Positions 33,716 to 41,459 of a DNA stretch of 64,000 nt are shown piece after piece. How positions within the stretch are numbered: position 1 is the first letter of the stretch; every line of letters begins with the position of its first letter. A program made the translations under genes and the position numbers. Source of the stretch: Thalassospira profundimaris (GTDB lineage: Bacteria > Pseudomonadota > Alphaproteobacteria > Rhodospirillales > Thalassospiraceae); NCBI RefSeq assembly GCF_003326755.1, contig NZ_JPWH01000024.1:1-64000 (forward strand), written 5' to 3'. The notes under the pieces are model-generated. The model saw only the letters and a list, made by a program, of their open reading frames with translations, had not been told where the DNA came from and searched no databases.

Positions 33716-35767
33716 TCACACCGTCCAACTGACTTTTGGGTCAGTTGGCACGTACCAGATGTCCCTGACTTGGGTGTCATTGCTGTACGGTGTCGGGTCT
33801 GCGTTCCGCACACGGAACGTAGTCGGAATATTCACCGAGTTGCCAAAAATGAGCGCATGCTGCTTCGGCAATGACGGCAACCGCCTCAGCACCGTTTCCG
33901 AAATGAAGGGGGTCATCTGCCTGATTTGGGAAAGGTCGTCTGGGTTCTGAATGCGATGAATAATAAAATTATTGCACTGAGATAGAACCGTCTTCGAAAG
34001 TTCGCTCGGCCTCTGGGACGCCACGATCAGAAAAGCACCGTATTTCCTTCCCTCTTTTGCAATTCTTTGGAACGTGATGCCCGCATCAATTGCAAAGCGA
34101 CTTGGCCTCTCCGAAATATATCGGTGCGCCTCTTCCAAAATCAGATGAACCGGCATCGTGTTTCGCGGATCAGCGCGGCGCATGCGATCAAAAATCAGGC
34201 GGGCAACAACCGCTGAGGCAAGCTCTACGATCTCGTCAGAAGCATCGTTGAGATCGATAATGCAAATCTGGCGCTCCTTTTTATAGCGACCGCCGTCGAC
34301 TGCGATCCCGAGCAAGCGATCCACATAATGCGTCGGCTCACGATCATGGTCTTGCAATGCGCCAATATCAGCCCGCAGAAACTCATAATCGGGATTGTCG
34401 ATCACAGACTTGAGCCGTGTGACTAACTGCGAGCAATATTCTCGAATCTGCTTGTTACCGTTCGCCTCCTCGTAGAAAAGCGCAAGGTCGAGCGCGGCCT
34501 GAAGCCTCTCGAATGAAAACGGTGTATTCCCGTAACCTGGAAGCACGGGTTCGTCTTGTTCGTGCCCCTTGAGAAGTTCTAAGAGCGCATCATAGTTGAC
34601 TGTCGTTTCTTGGTGCTGCCCATCCCGGAATTGGCCGTAATATACAGTCAACCCCGCCGAGACCGTTTCCTTCGATATCTCATCGGTCGAAAACGTATTC
34701 AGAAGCGCCTGAATACGATCTGCTTTGCTCGGGGAGCTAGCATCACTATGCAAAATGGAAAGAATTATCTTCGCCAAGACGTGATTGCGTATCGTTTGGA
34801 GATTTTCCGCAGCTCCTTCGCCTTCTACCGCTTCTTGTTCAGGCGTTTCCTGAAACAGAGTCGTTAAACCAAGTGCGGTTCGAAGAGCAGGGAGTTGCGA
34901 TCTATCACTCGCCCGCAAGAGCAAGGCCCATTCATCGACACTCATGAACCAGTGCGGCAGTTTGAATCTGTCCTTAATCTCTGCCTCTTGCCTCTTCTCA
35001 GAAGGATCAAGAATCGGCATATCCGGCTCTGTCGCCTTTAGATAGCAGGACTTGATCCAAGCAGGGACGTTGTCGAGCGCCTGCCGATATTCGCCGTTTA
35101 CGTCGAAGATTACGAAAGCTGCGCCCAGTGCGGCAAATGCCTCAGGCTTCATGAACACGGACTGGAAGATAGATGCAACGGTACAAGACTTGCCGCTTCC
35201 CGTGTTCCCAAGCACGGCTACATGACCACCGAACAGTTCATCGAGGCGCGATTTTACGGGATAGTCTTTGAAAACAGCGGACGTACCGATTTCGATGTTA
35301 TGCGGGACGCTACCCTGTTGCTCGTTGCCCGCTGCGTCCTTTTTCGTCTCGATTTTAGACGGCAGTTCGACATTGAAGATACGATCGAGATCTTCATCCC
35401 GCGCATAAAGCGCGTCTGCATAGAGCGGCGGAAATGTCGAAACCCCAAAGCGAAAGCTCCCGCCCTGTATGGGCATTGAGCCTACCGGCACTACGTCAAG
35501 GAACTTGGCAGAAGAGGCCTTGTCTAATTCGGTCTGAGAGGTGTGGGGCTGTGCGCTATCCTTTTCGCGAAGACCGACGACTTCTAGAACCACATATTCA
35601 GCCTGCATCGGAACCGTAAGATACGATCCAAGGGTTGCCACGTAATGGATATCGTCAAAGCCGACGATAGTGAAATTGTCACTGCCCCCGTGCAGCTCGA
35701 CAACCAATCGGTCAGCCGAAACGCTGACGATCTTCCCGATGGCGCGGCTCGAATCATCCCTCGCCAT
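33716..35767 (-). CDS. herA: HerA-like ATPase of the SIR2-HerA pair
   Basis: The start is ATG (MARDDSSRAIGKIVS), inside the last codons of the SIR2 gene (14-bp overlap). The protein is 683 aa. It has an N-terminal HAS-barrel-like region, Walker A LGNTGSGKSCTVA near residue 192, a long insertion, Walker B HLILEEAHRYISE near 540, and the arginine-containing IVASQRPSELSKTVLSQCNN typical of HerA/FtsK motors. HerA with SIR2 forms a large NAD-depleting antiphage complex (Nezha-type). It closes the seven-gene operon. Confidence 0.88.
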   Translation of the reverse strand: MARDDSSRAIGKIVSVSADRLVVELHGGSDNFTIVGFDDIHYVATLGSYLTVPMQAEYVVLEVVGLREKDSAQPHTSQTELDKASSAKFLDVVPVGSMPIQGGSFRFGVSTFPPLYADALYARDEDLDRIFNVELPSKIETKKDAAGNEQQGSVPHNIEIGTSAVFKDYPVKSRLDELFGGHVAVLGNTGSGKSCTVASIFQSVFMKPEAFAALGAAFVIFDVNGEYRQALDNVPAWIKSCYLKATEPDMPILDPSEKRQEAEIKDRFKLPHWFMSVDEWALLLRASDRSQLPALRTALGLTTLFQETPEQEAVEGEGAAENLQTIRNHVLAKIILSILHSDASSPSKADRIQALLNTFSTDEISKETVSAGLTVYYGQFRDGQHQETTVNYDALLELLKGHEQDEPVLPGYGNTPFSFERLQAALDLALFYEEANGNKQIREYCSQLVTRLKSVIDNPDYEFLRADIGALQDHDREPTHYVDRLLGIAVDGGRYKKERQICIIDLNDASDEIVELASAVVARLIFDRMRRADPRNTMPVHLILEEAHRYISERPSRFAIDAGITFQRIAKEGRKYGAFLIVASQRPSELSKTVLSQCNNFIIHRIQNPDDLSQIRQMTPFISETVLRRLPSLPKQHALIFGNSVNIPTTFRVRNADPTPYSNDTQVRDIWYVPTDPKVSWTV

Positions 35768-37022
35768 CTTTAGTGTCCTGTTCCTTGGCAAGAAGTGCCT
35801 GCAATGCCCTCTCTATTGTCTGGTCAATCTTCTGATCCGCGCTAGTGGGCATTAGATGATTAACAACGCTTTCGAAGTAATGAGCCTTTTTCCCCGCTGC
35901 GTCCCCATCGCCCCAAATGAACCAGATGCGCGGGTCGCCGAGCGCCGCAAGCTCACGCGTAATGTCATTCGTTTCGGGGTCCATGAAGGCAACGACCCGG
36001 AAGCCCGGCAGGGTCAGTCCTTGGAATATGATGTTGTTGACGTGCTCGTCTCCAAAGCTAAACCCCAAGATCACCAGAACGCTCTGATCCTGCACAACCT
36101 GCCTTTGGAATTCGCGGAACATATCTGAGTATGGCGATCCAAAGCTCGCCGTCTGCTTCGATGGGGTGGGGTAGATCATGACTCGATCGTTGGAGGGATC
36201 GAGCAGCGTATGCGACTCGCGGATGGGATAGAGACCCGTATCCTCTTCAATCCAGTTTACAGAACCATGCAGCTTGCAGAAGTGCACGAAGCCATCAACG
36301 GCGGCCCAGCGGCGAGAAGTAATGTCCAACTGCTCTGCCAGCGCCAGCCTGTAGGTGGCAGGATTGAACCTGCGTTCGACCGTTCCCGAGAAACCGTTCG
36401 AGTATGGTATGCCTGAACGATCCATTGCCCGTTCATTGAAGAGATCGTAATTGGTCGAGAAGACCCACGGCGGCGCCAGACCGCGCGCACGTGTCGCCAA
36501 CGATTGATAGAAGCGACGATAGAGGGCAACGACGCTTTCGTCTCCGTTGGAAAATGGCCCTGTTGTGCACTTGTGAAGAACGAACTCCTTAATACCGACG
36601 ATGATATTTTCTACCAGAGGGGCAACGGAACTCAGCTCTTCCTTCTCACTTGTTTTGCAGAACTGATGGGCGTTTATCAGAACGGCCATCATCTGCTCCA
36701 AGTTGCCTTTCACGTCATTCGCGGAAAGATCAATTCCGAGCTTGTCGTAGAGTTCTGTCTTTTGTGCCGCGCTGACGAATTCTTGCTCTGCGTCAGCGAC
36801 AAGTAACGCTTGAAATTCTTCCGCCAGGAACTTCATCGTAGGAATTCCCAGCTCCGCGTTGTCATGTCGTAAGGATGAACACCCCGAACCCAATAGGAAG
36901 GAAAGATTCTTGGAGCCGAACACCTCCGCCATCTGCCGCTGGATGATTTCGGCCTTGTCTTCCAAAGAGCTCTCATCCTTGAGTTTTTCGAATTCGTCTC
37001 GATTTCCTTTGAGAAACTTCAT
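35754..37022 (-). CDS. SIR2-like NADase effector
   Basis: The 422-aa protein has a SIR2-type NAD-binding start (NLSFLLGSGCSS near residues 40-50), GIPTMKFLAEEF, WVFSTNYDLFNE with the N-Y-D of the catalytic region, HLHG-like FCKLHGSVNW and SVLVILGFSFGDEHVNNI. These fit prokaryotic SIR2_2 defence effectors, which hydrolyse NAD+ on phage infection. It overlaps herA by 14 bp and lies 3 bp after the GIY-YIG gene, so it is firmly part of the larger operon as well as of a Nezha-type pair. Confidence 0.88.
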   Translation of the reverse strand: MKFLKGNRDEFEKLKDESSLEDKAEIIQRQMAEVFGSKNLSFLLGSGCSSLRHDNAELGIPTMKFLAEEFQALLVADAEQEFVSAAQKTELYDKLGIDLSANDVKGNLEQMMAVLINAHQFCKTSEKEELSSVAPLVENIIVGIKEFVLHKCTTGPFSNGDESVVALYRRFYQSLATRARGLAPPWVFSTNYDLFNERAMDRSGIPYSNGFSGTVERRFNPATYRLALAEQLDITSRRWAAVDGFVHFCKLHGSVNWIEEDTGLYPIRESHTLLDPSNDRVMIYPTPSKQTASFGSPYSDMFREFQRQVVQDQSVLVILGFSFGDEHVNNIIFQGLTLPGFRVVAFMDPETNDITRELAALGDPRIWFIWGDGDAAGKKAHYFESVVNHLMPTSADQKIDQTIERALQALLAKEQDTKDGEG

Positions 37023-37025
37023 CTC

Positions 37026-38219
37026 TCACCCCGCTCTCTTTACAAGGGTTGCGGAGTTCGGATCGTATTTGAAAGTGGTAATGGTCCCGTCCTTAATCTT
37101 CTCGACGGCTTCGTCAATGGCGGCGAGCGGGACTAGAAACCACTCGCGTGGCACGACGGGATTTCCGAACCGATCTTTGATTTCAATGTCGAGCCGGGCC
37201 GGATCGAAGATACGGTGGATAAGGTTTTCGAGTTTGGTACGATTAATGTTGTAAAGCTCGTAGGTCGCAACGACCTCAACGTCGGCCAATAGGAACGTGG
37301 CATCGATTTTGGCGTTGGCGATGCGACGCTCGACCTTCCCGCTGGTGACGCCGATCTTATGCAGGACCTGCCGATTTTCCTTCACGACAGGAAGGTCGGA
37401 CTTACTGCGAAGCACGTAAATCGTGCCGCTCGCTTCATCTCCATCGGCAGTGTGATCCGCAAACAATGGTCCGGCCGAGGAGTCAGTGATCCTCCGACCG
37501 GCGTCATCCTTATGCAAAGCCCGCTGAAGCGAGCGCATCAGCATGTTGCTCTCGGTCCCGTTATCGAAGATTACGCGGAGGCGCGCGTCGGTCATGCCCT
37601 GAGCCGTCAGAAACGCCTCGTCCATTTCCGCGACGTAAGCCTTTTGACCGCCCACGATGAAGAACCTACCTGGCGCAATTTCGGCTTTCCGTTCAAAGGG
37701 ACGTGTCGTTCTCAAGCCCGTATCGAGTTCATCCTGAACCTGATCGAAGAGCGGCTTGAAACGCTCGAAATCCTCGCACTTTTGTCGATTGGCGATCTCT
37801 TCTGCAGCCTTCTTCTCAGCACTAGAACGGACATGGCGAAGCTCGGTGATGGCAGCAGCTTCAGCTTCCACTCCTAGCTCTGCGAGCAACGCGTCATCAT
37901 CCAGCTCTTCATCGACTGAAGGCGCGACCGGAGCAACTCCCGCTATCAGGTCTTGGTGGTCGAGCGGCTCAAGAAGCGGATGGAACTCCCGGAGCTCCCG
38001 CAACCGATCGAGACGGACGGCATAAAGCCGCTCGAATATGTCCCTGTCTTCTCCGTGCTGGGGAGCACGCCCATGCTCCTCCACGAAACGCTGGATTTCC
38101 TCGAACCCGGCAATGACACGCTCTTCCTGCGGCGTGCGCGCAGATACCTTTTTGGCTTCGACCTCGACACCAAGCTCGGAAAGAAGTGCATCATCTTCAT
38201 CGGTGAACTGCTTAGCCAT
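37026..38219 (-). CDS. GIY-YIG nuclease (T5orf172/MUG113-like)
   Basis: The 397-aa protein has a helical N-terminus containing two similar segments (DDALLSELGVEVEAKK near 10 and DDALLAELGVEAEAAA near 110), a middle region (GRFFIVGGQKAYVAEMD) and a C-terminal GIY-YIG domain: GTIYVLRSKSD, HKIGVTSGKVERRI, NRTKLENLIHRIF and PREWFLVPL. The Y, G, R and E positions expected of the fold are visible. It overlaps the helicase gene by 8 bp. It is likely the nuclease of a restriction set with the upstream methyltransferase and helicase. Confidence 0.82.
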   Translation of the reverse strand: MAKQFTDEDDALLSELGVEVEAKKVSARTPQEERVIAGFEEIQRFVEEHGRAPQHGEDRDIFERLYAVRLDRLRELREFHPLLEPLDHQDLIAGVAPVAPSVDEELDDDALLAELGVEAEAAAITELRHVRSSAEKKAAEEIANRQKCEDFERFKPLFDQVQDELDTGLRTTRPFERKAEIAPGRFFIVGGQKAYVAEMDEAFLTAQGMTDARLRVIFDNGTESNMLMRSLQRALHKDDAGRRITDSSAGPLFADHTADGDEASGTIYVLRSKSDLPVVKENRQVLHKIGVTSGKVERRIANAKIDATFLLADVEVVATYELYNINRTKLENLIHRIFDPARLDIEIKDRFGNPVVPREWFLVPLAAIDEAVEKIKDGTITTFKYDPNSATLVKRAG

Positions 38220-40272
38220 TGGCAGCCTCCGCCTTCATGCGGGCAAGATAGGCTACGCCTTCGGCCATGCGCTTCTCCCAAGCATCGGGAGAGGTGATCG
38301 AAGGCAGGCGTCCACGCTCCTGTTTGAATTTCAAGGCGCGCTTTGCGAGATCGCGCGCTTCCTCGGGCGAAAGCTGCACCTTCTTCGCCGAGATGATGGC
38401 TGCGACCTGCTTGAGGCTTTCCTCGCTCATGGTCTTGGCGAGGATGGCATACGCCTCGCTGAACGGATTGATCCGGTCGATCAGATCAATATCGAGGTCG
38501 CGCACGTCCATCGCGAATTTCCGCACGCCATCGATCAGTGCTGTGTTGGAAGTCCTCTCTTCCTCATCGATACCGAGGGCGGTCTCTTTGGCCTTCTGCG
38601 TTAGATTGAGGGCCGCAATCGCATGCTGGCGTACCGCTTCCTGATCCTCGTCGTCGAGTTCTGGGTATTTATCCTTGATGATCTTGCCCATTCGAACCTG
38701 GGTAAGCTCCTCGGGCAGCGTTTCCCCGCCCGCGTGATCCCCGTCGAACAGGCCGCGCTCGATGGTTGTTTTGTCCTGAACAAAGGCGGCAATCACCTCG
38801 TTCAAATCTTCCTGGCAGATGCGTTCGGCTTCCTTGCTCTTCGGCTCGGTAAGCCCTTTTATCTCGATCTGGAACTGGCCGGTGACATCGCTAAATCCGA
38901 TGTTGCACTTATCAGGATCGTAACCGCCTTCGCCATAGTCGAAACCTTCGACCGGACTGCTATCGGGCCTCTTCGGAGTGAAGTTAAAGCGCGGCGCAAG
39001 GACCTGCTCCATGAGGAGGCTCGCCGCGATGGCCTTCAGCGTATCGTTGACCGCTTCGGTCACAGCGTCTTCGGACGCATCGGGCTCCGCAATCAAGTTC
39101 GTGAAGCGGGCGCGGCTTTTACCCGGCGCATCCCGCGTTGCGCGTCCGATGATCTGCACAATCTCGGTCAGGCTCGCGCGATAGCCGACAGTCAGCGCAT
39201 GTTCGCACCACACCCAGTCGAAGCCTTCCTTGGCCATACCGAGAGCGATGATGATGTCCACATGATCGCGGTTGTCCTTCTGCGTCGGGTCCTTCAGGGC
39301 GGCGGAAACCTTATCCCGCTTTGCAGGTTCATCATCGACCAGATCGGCGATCCGCAGAACGCGGCCATCGGGTGACTTTACAAGCTGGAAACCCGTCTTG
39401 GGATCAGTGCCTTGCCAGTCGCCAAGCTCGTCGATGATGTGCTCGACCTCACGGTGCTTGTCCTTGGTACTCTCGCGGGACTGTACGCTCGGGATATGGA
39501 TGATCGTTTTCTCGTTGGGATCGAGAATCTTCAGAATGTCGTCGGCGTAAGCGCCGGAATAGAAGAAATAGCCGATGTCGAGCTGCTTCAGATATTTGTA
39601 GCCGTTGAGCTGCTCATAATAGGTGTAGGTGACGGTATCGAACTTCGCCTCGTCATGTGGCATCAACACTGGCTCGGCATCGCCCCGGAAATATGATCCG
39701 GTCATGGCGACGACGTGCACTTTGTCGCGAGCGATGAACTCGGCAAGATGGGCTCCGAGCTTGTTATCCGGATTGGCCGAGACGTGGTGAAACTCGTCAA
39801 CGGCGATCAAGCGATCGTCGAAAGCCTCGATTCCGAATTTGTCGACGGCGAAGCGGAAGGTGGCATGCGTGCAGACAAGCACCTGATCGCCACTATCGAG
39901 GAACGCTTTGACCGAATTGACCTTGCCGCCTTCGGAACCGGGGGCATTGCAGAGGTTCCATTTCGGTTCGACATGCCAGTCTGCCCAGAAGCCAAATTGG
40001 CTTAGGGGTTCATCGTAGAAACTCGACCCGATGGACTTCTCGGGCACGACGATAATCGCCTGTTTGAGGCCCTGATTGTGCAGCTTGTCGAGCGCGACGA
40101 ACATCAGCGCACGACTCTTGCCCGAGGCCGGCGGCGACTTAATCAGAAGATACTGCTCGCCGCGTTTCTCGTAGGCGCGCTCCTGCATCGGGCGCATGCC
40201 AAGCTCGTTCGATTTGGTCGAGCCGCCATTCTGGGCGTAAGTAACGGAAACGGAGGGAACGGTTTTTGTCAT
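38212..40272 (-). CDS. DEAD/DEAH-type SF2 helicase, 686 aa
   Basis: The helicase motifs are Walker A SPPASGKSRALMF (residues 46-58), IIVVPEKSI, a DEFHH box (LIAVDEFHHVSA) near 160, VVAMTGSYFRGD, a second RecA domain (ALGMAKEGFDWVW) and motif VI QIIGRATRDAPGKS near 380. A C-terminal helical part of about 250 residues resembles type III/ISP restriction-like helicases. It shares one base with the upstream gene stop and overlaps the GIY-YIG gene by 8 bp. Translocation coupled to cleavage by the nuclease partners is an inference. Confidence 0.87.
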   Translation of the reverse strand: MTKTVPSVSVTYAQNGGSTKSNELGMRPMQERAYEKRGEQYLLIKSPPASGKSRALMFVALDKLHNQGLKQAIIVVPEKSIGSSFYDEPLSQFGFWADWHVEPKWNLCNAPGSEGGKVNSVKAFLDSGDQVLVCTHATFRFAVDKFGIEAFDDRLIAVDEFHHVSANPDNKLGAHLAEFIARDKVHVVAMTGSYFRGDAEPVLMPHDEAKFDTVTYTYYEQLNGYKYLKQLDIGYFFYSGAYADDILKILDPNEKTIIHIPSVQSRESTKDKHREVEHIIDELGDWQGTDPKTGFQLVKSPDGRVLRIADLVDDEPAKRDKVSAALKDPTQKDNRDHVDIIIALGMAKEGFDWVWCEHALTVGYRASLTEIVQIIGRATRDAPGKSRARFTNLIAEPDASEDAVTEAVNDTLKAIAASLLMEQVLAPRFNFTPKRPDSSPVEGFDYGEGGYDPDKCNIGFSDVTGQFQIEIKGLTEPKSKEAERICQEDLNEVIAAFVQDKTTIERGLFDGDHAGGETLPEELTQVRMGKIIKDKYPELDDEDQEAVRQHAIAALNLTQKAKETALGIDEEERTSNTALIDGVRKFAMDVRDLDIDLIDRINPFSEAYAILAKTMSEESLKQVAAIISAKKVQLSPEEARDLAKRALKFKQERGRLPSITSPDAWEKRMAEGVAYLARMKAEAANG

Positions 40273-41459
40273 TATTGCCTCTCAATATCTTTCTCGGCCG
40301 CCAGGCACCCGAGATGCCACGCCGTTTCAATGTCTTCTTCTGAAGCGAGGTAAAATTCCCCGCCGAGCCATTCTGCATGCGTTGCCAAATGGCTCTTCAT
40401 CGCATTCTCCCCCTGCACGGCTATCGCATGACTTGGATAGCGCGCGTGTCCGGATGAGGTAGTCGTGCGGTCAACCTTCCATTGGAAGGAACCGCGCGGC
40501 ATGGCTTTCTGGATGCTTTGGCGGCGAATTTCGGGGCTTGCCGAAAGCCCGACCTTAATGATTGCCCGATTGTCGGCGGGTTTCCCGAGATAAGCGCCGA
40601 TGTCTCCGCTCAGCCGCAAGATATAAAGCTCGCGCGGCAGCCATTGAGTGCCCCCCGACACCACGTATCCTTCATTGCTGGCTGGCCCAGCCTGAACCAT
40701 GCCTTTCGGGCTCGCCGCCTCATTTGGCTTCGCCTCTGAACTGCTTGGCGATGTATAGACATCGACCTCCATAAAAGGGGTCTTGCGCAAGAGCTCTATC
40801 TGCTGCGCATCGGTGAGGATTTCACCCATTGCCGACACGGAACGCGCACGCGCCAGAAGCTCAGGATCAAGATCGCTGACACTCAGGCGGTGTTCGGGAA
40901 GATAACTGAAAGCGCGCAAGGCTTTCAGCGAATGACGCCACTTATCAGTGTCACGTCCGTGATGAATCGGATGAGTGAATTCGTCTCGATCCCCGGTTTG
41001 ATGGCTGACAAGGTAGAAGCCCGCGATCTTCCCTTTAAGATCAGTGTCGATATAGCTCTTATTGCTTGTGACGTAGCAGACAGTGATGAATGGATCGGTC
41101 AGCTGCGCGAGCAAATTGCTCCGGCGCGAAAGACCGCGATCGCCAGACCACCCGACAGTTCCCCACGTCTCGGGCGACCATCCCCAAAAGGACGTAAAAA
41201 GAACGCTGTACCCCTGACCCCAGACATCGTCGGGCAAATTATCGTCCACGCGCTGTCCGCCCAGATGAGCGTCTTCGAACGCGCGAATGCTTCCATAGTG
41301 CTCGACGATCAACCTCGGCGCAGACGTCATCAGCTTCTCACCAGCAGCCTCCCAACCATGGGCGTCAAACATCGGGCGAAAGCCGCCATAGACCTCCGTG
41401 GCAATTTTACTAATCGCTCTGGCGTCACCCCCTTGTTTGTAGCTCACAGCCTCACTCAT
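40272..41459 (-). CDS. PUA/EVE-like plus GIY-YIG-like protein, 395 aa
   Basis: The C-terminal 130 residues resemble a second T5orf172-type GIY-YIG domain: ELYILRLSGD, IIKVGLSASPEIRRQ, GENAMKSHLATHAEW and GGEFYLAS. The middle (about 75-180) contains WGTVGWSGDRGLSRRSNLLA, DLKGKIAGFYLVSHQTG and KWRHSLKALRAFSYLP, which read like a PUA/EVE-type domain that could bind modified bases; this is a weak visual similarity. It overlaps the methyltransferase by 4 bp. A modification-reading nuclease subunit is the working guess. Confidence 0.65.
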   Translation of the reverse strand: MSEAVSYKQGGDARAISKIATEVYGGFRPMFDAHGWEAAGEKLMTSAPRLIVEHYGSIRAFEDAHLGGQRVDDNLPDDVWGQGYSVLFTSFWGWSPETWGTVGWSGDRGLSRRSNLLAQLTDPFITVCYVTSNKSYIDTDLKGKIAGFYLVSHQTGDRDEFTHPIHHGRDTDKWRHSLKALRAFSYLPEHRLSVSDLDPELLARARSVSAMGEILTDAQQIELLRKTPFMEVDVYTSPSSSEAKPNEAASPKGMVQAGPASNEGYVVSGGTQWLPRELYILRLSGDIGAYLGKPADNRAIIKVGLSASPEIRRQSIQKAMPRGSFQWKVDRTTTSSGHARYPSHAIAVQGENAMKSHLATHAEWLGGEFYLASEEDIETAWHLGCLAAEKDIERQ

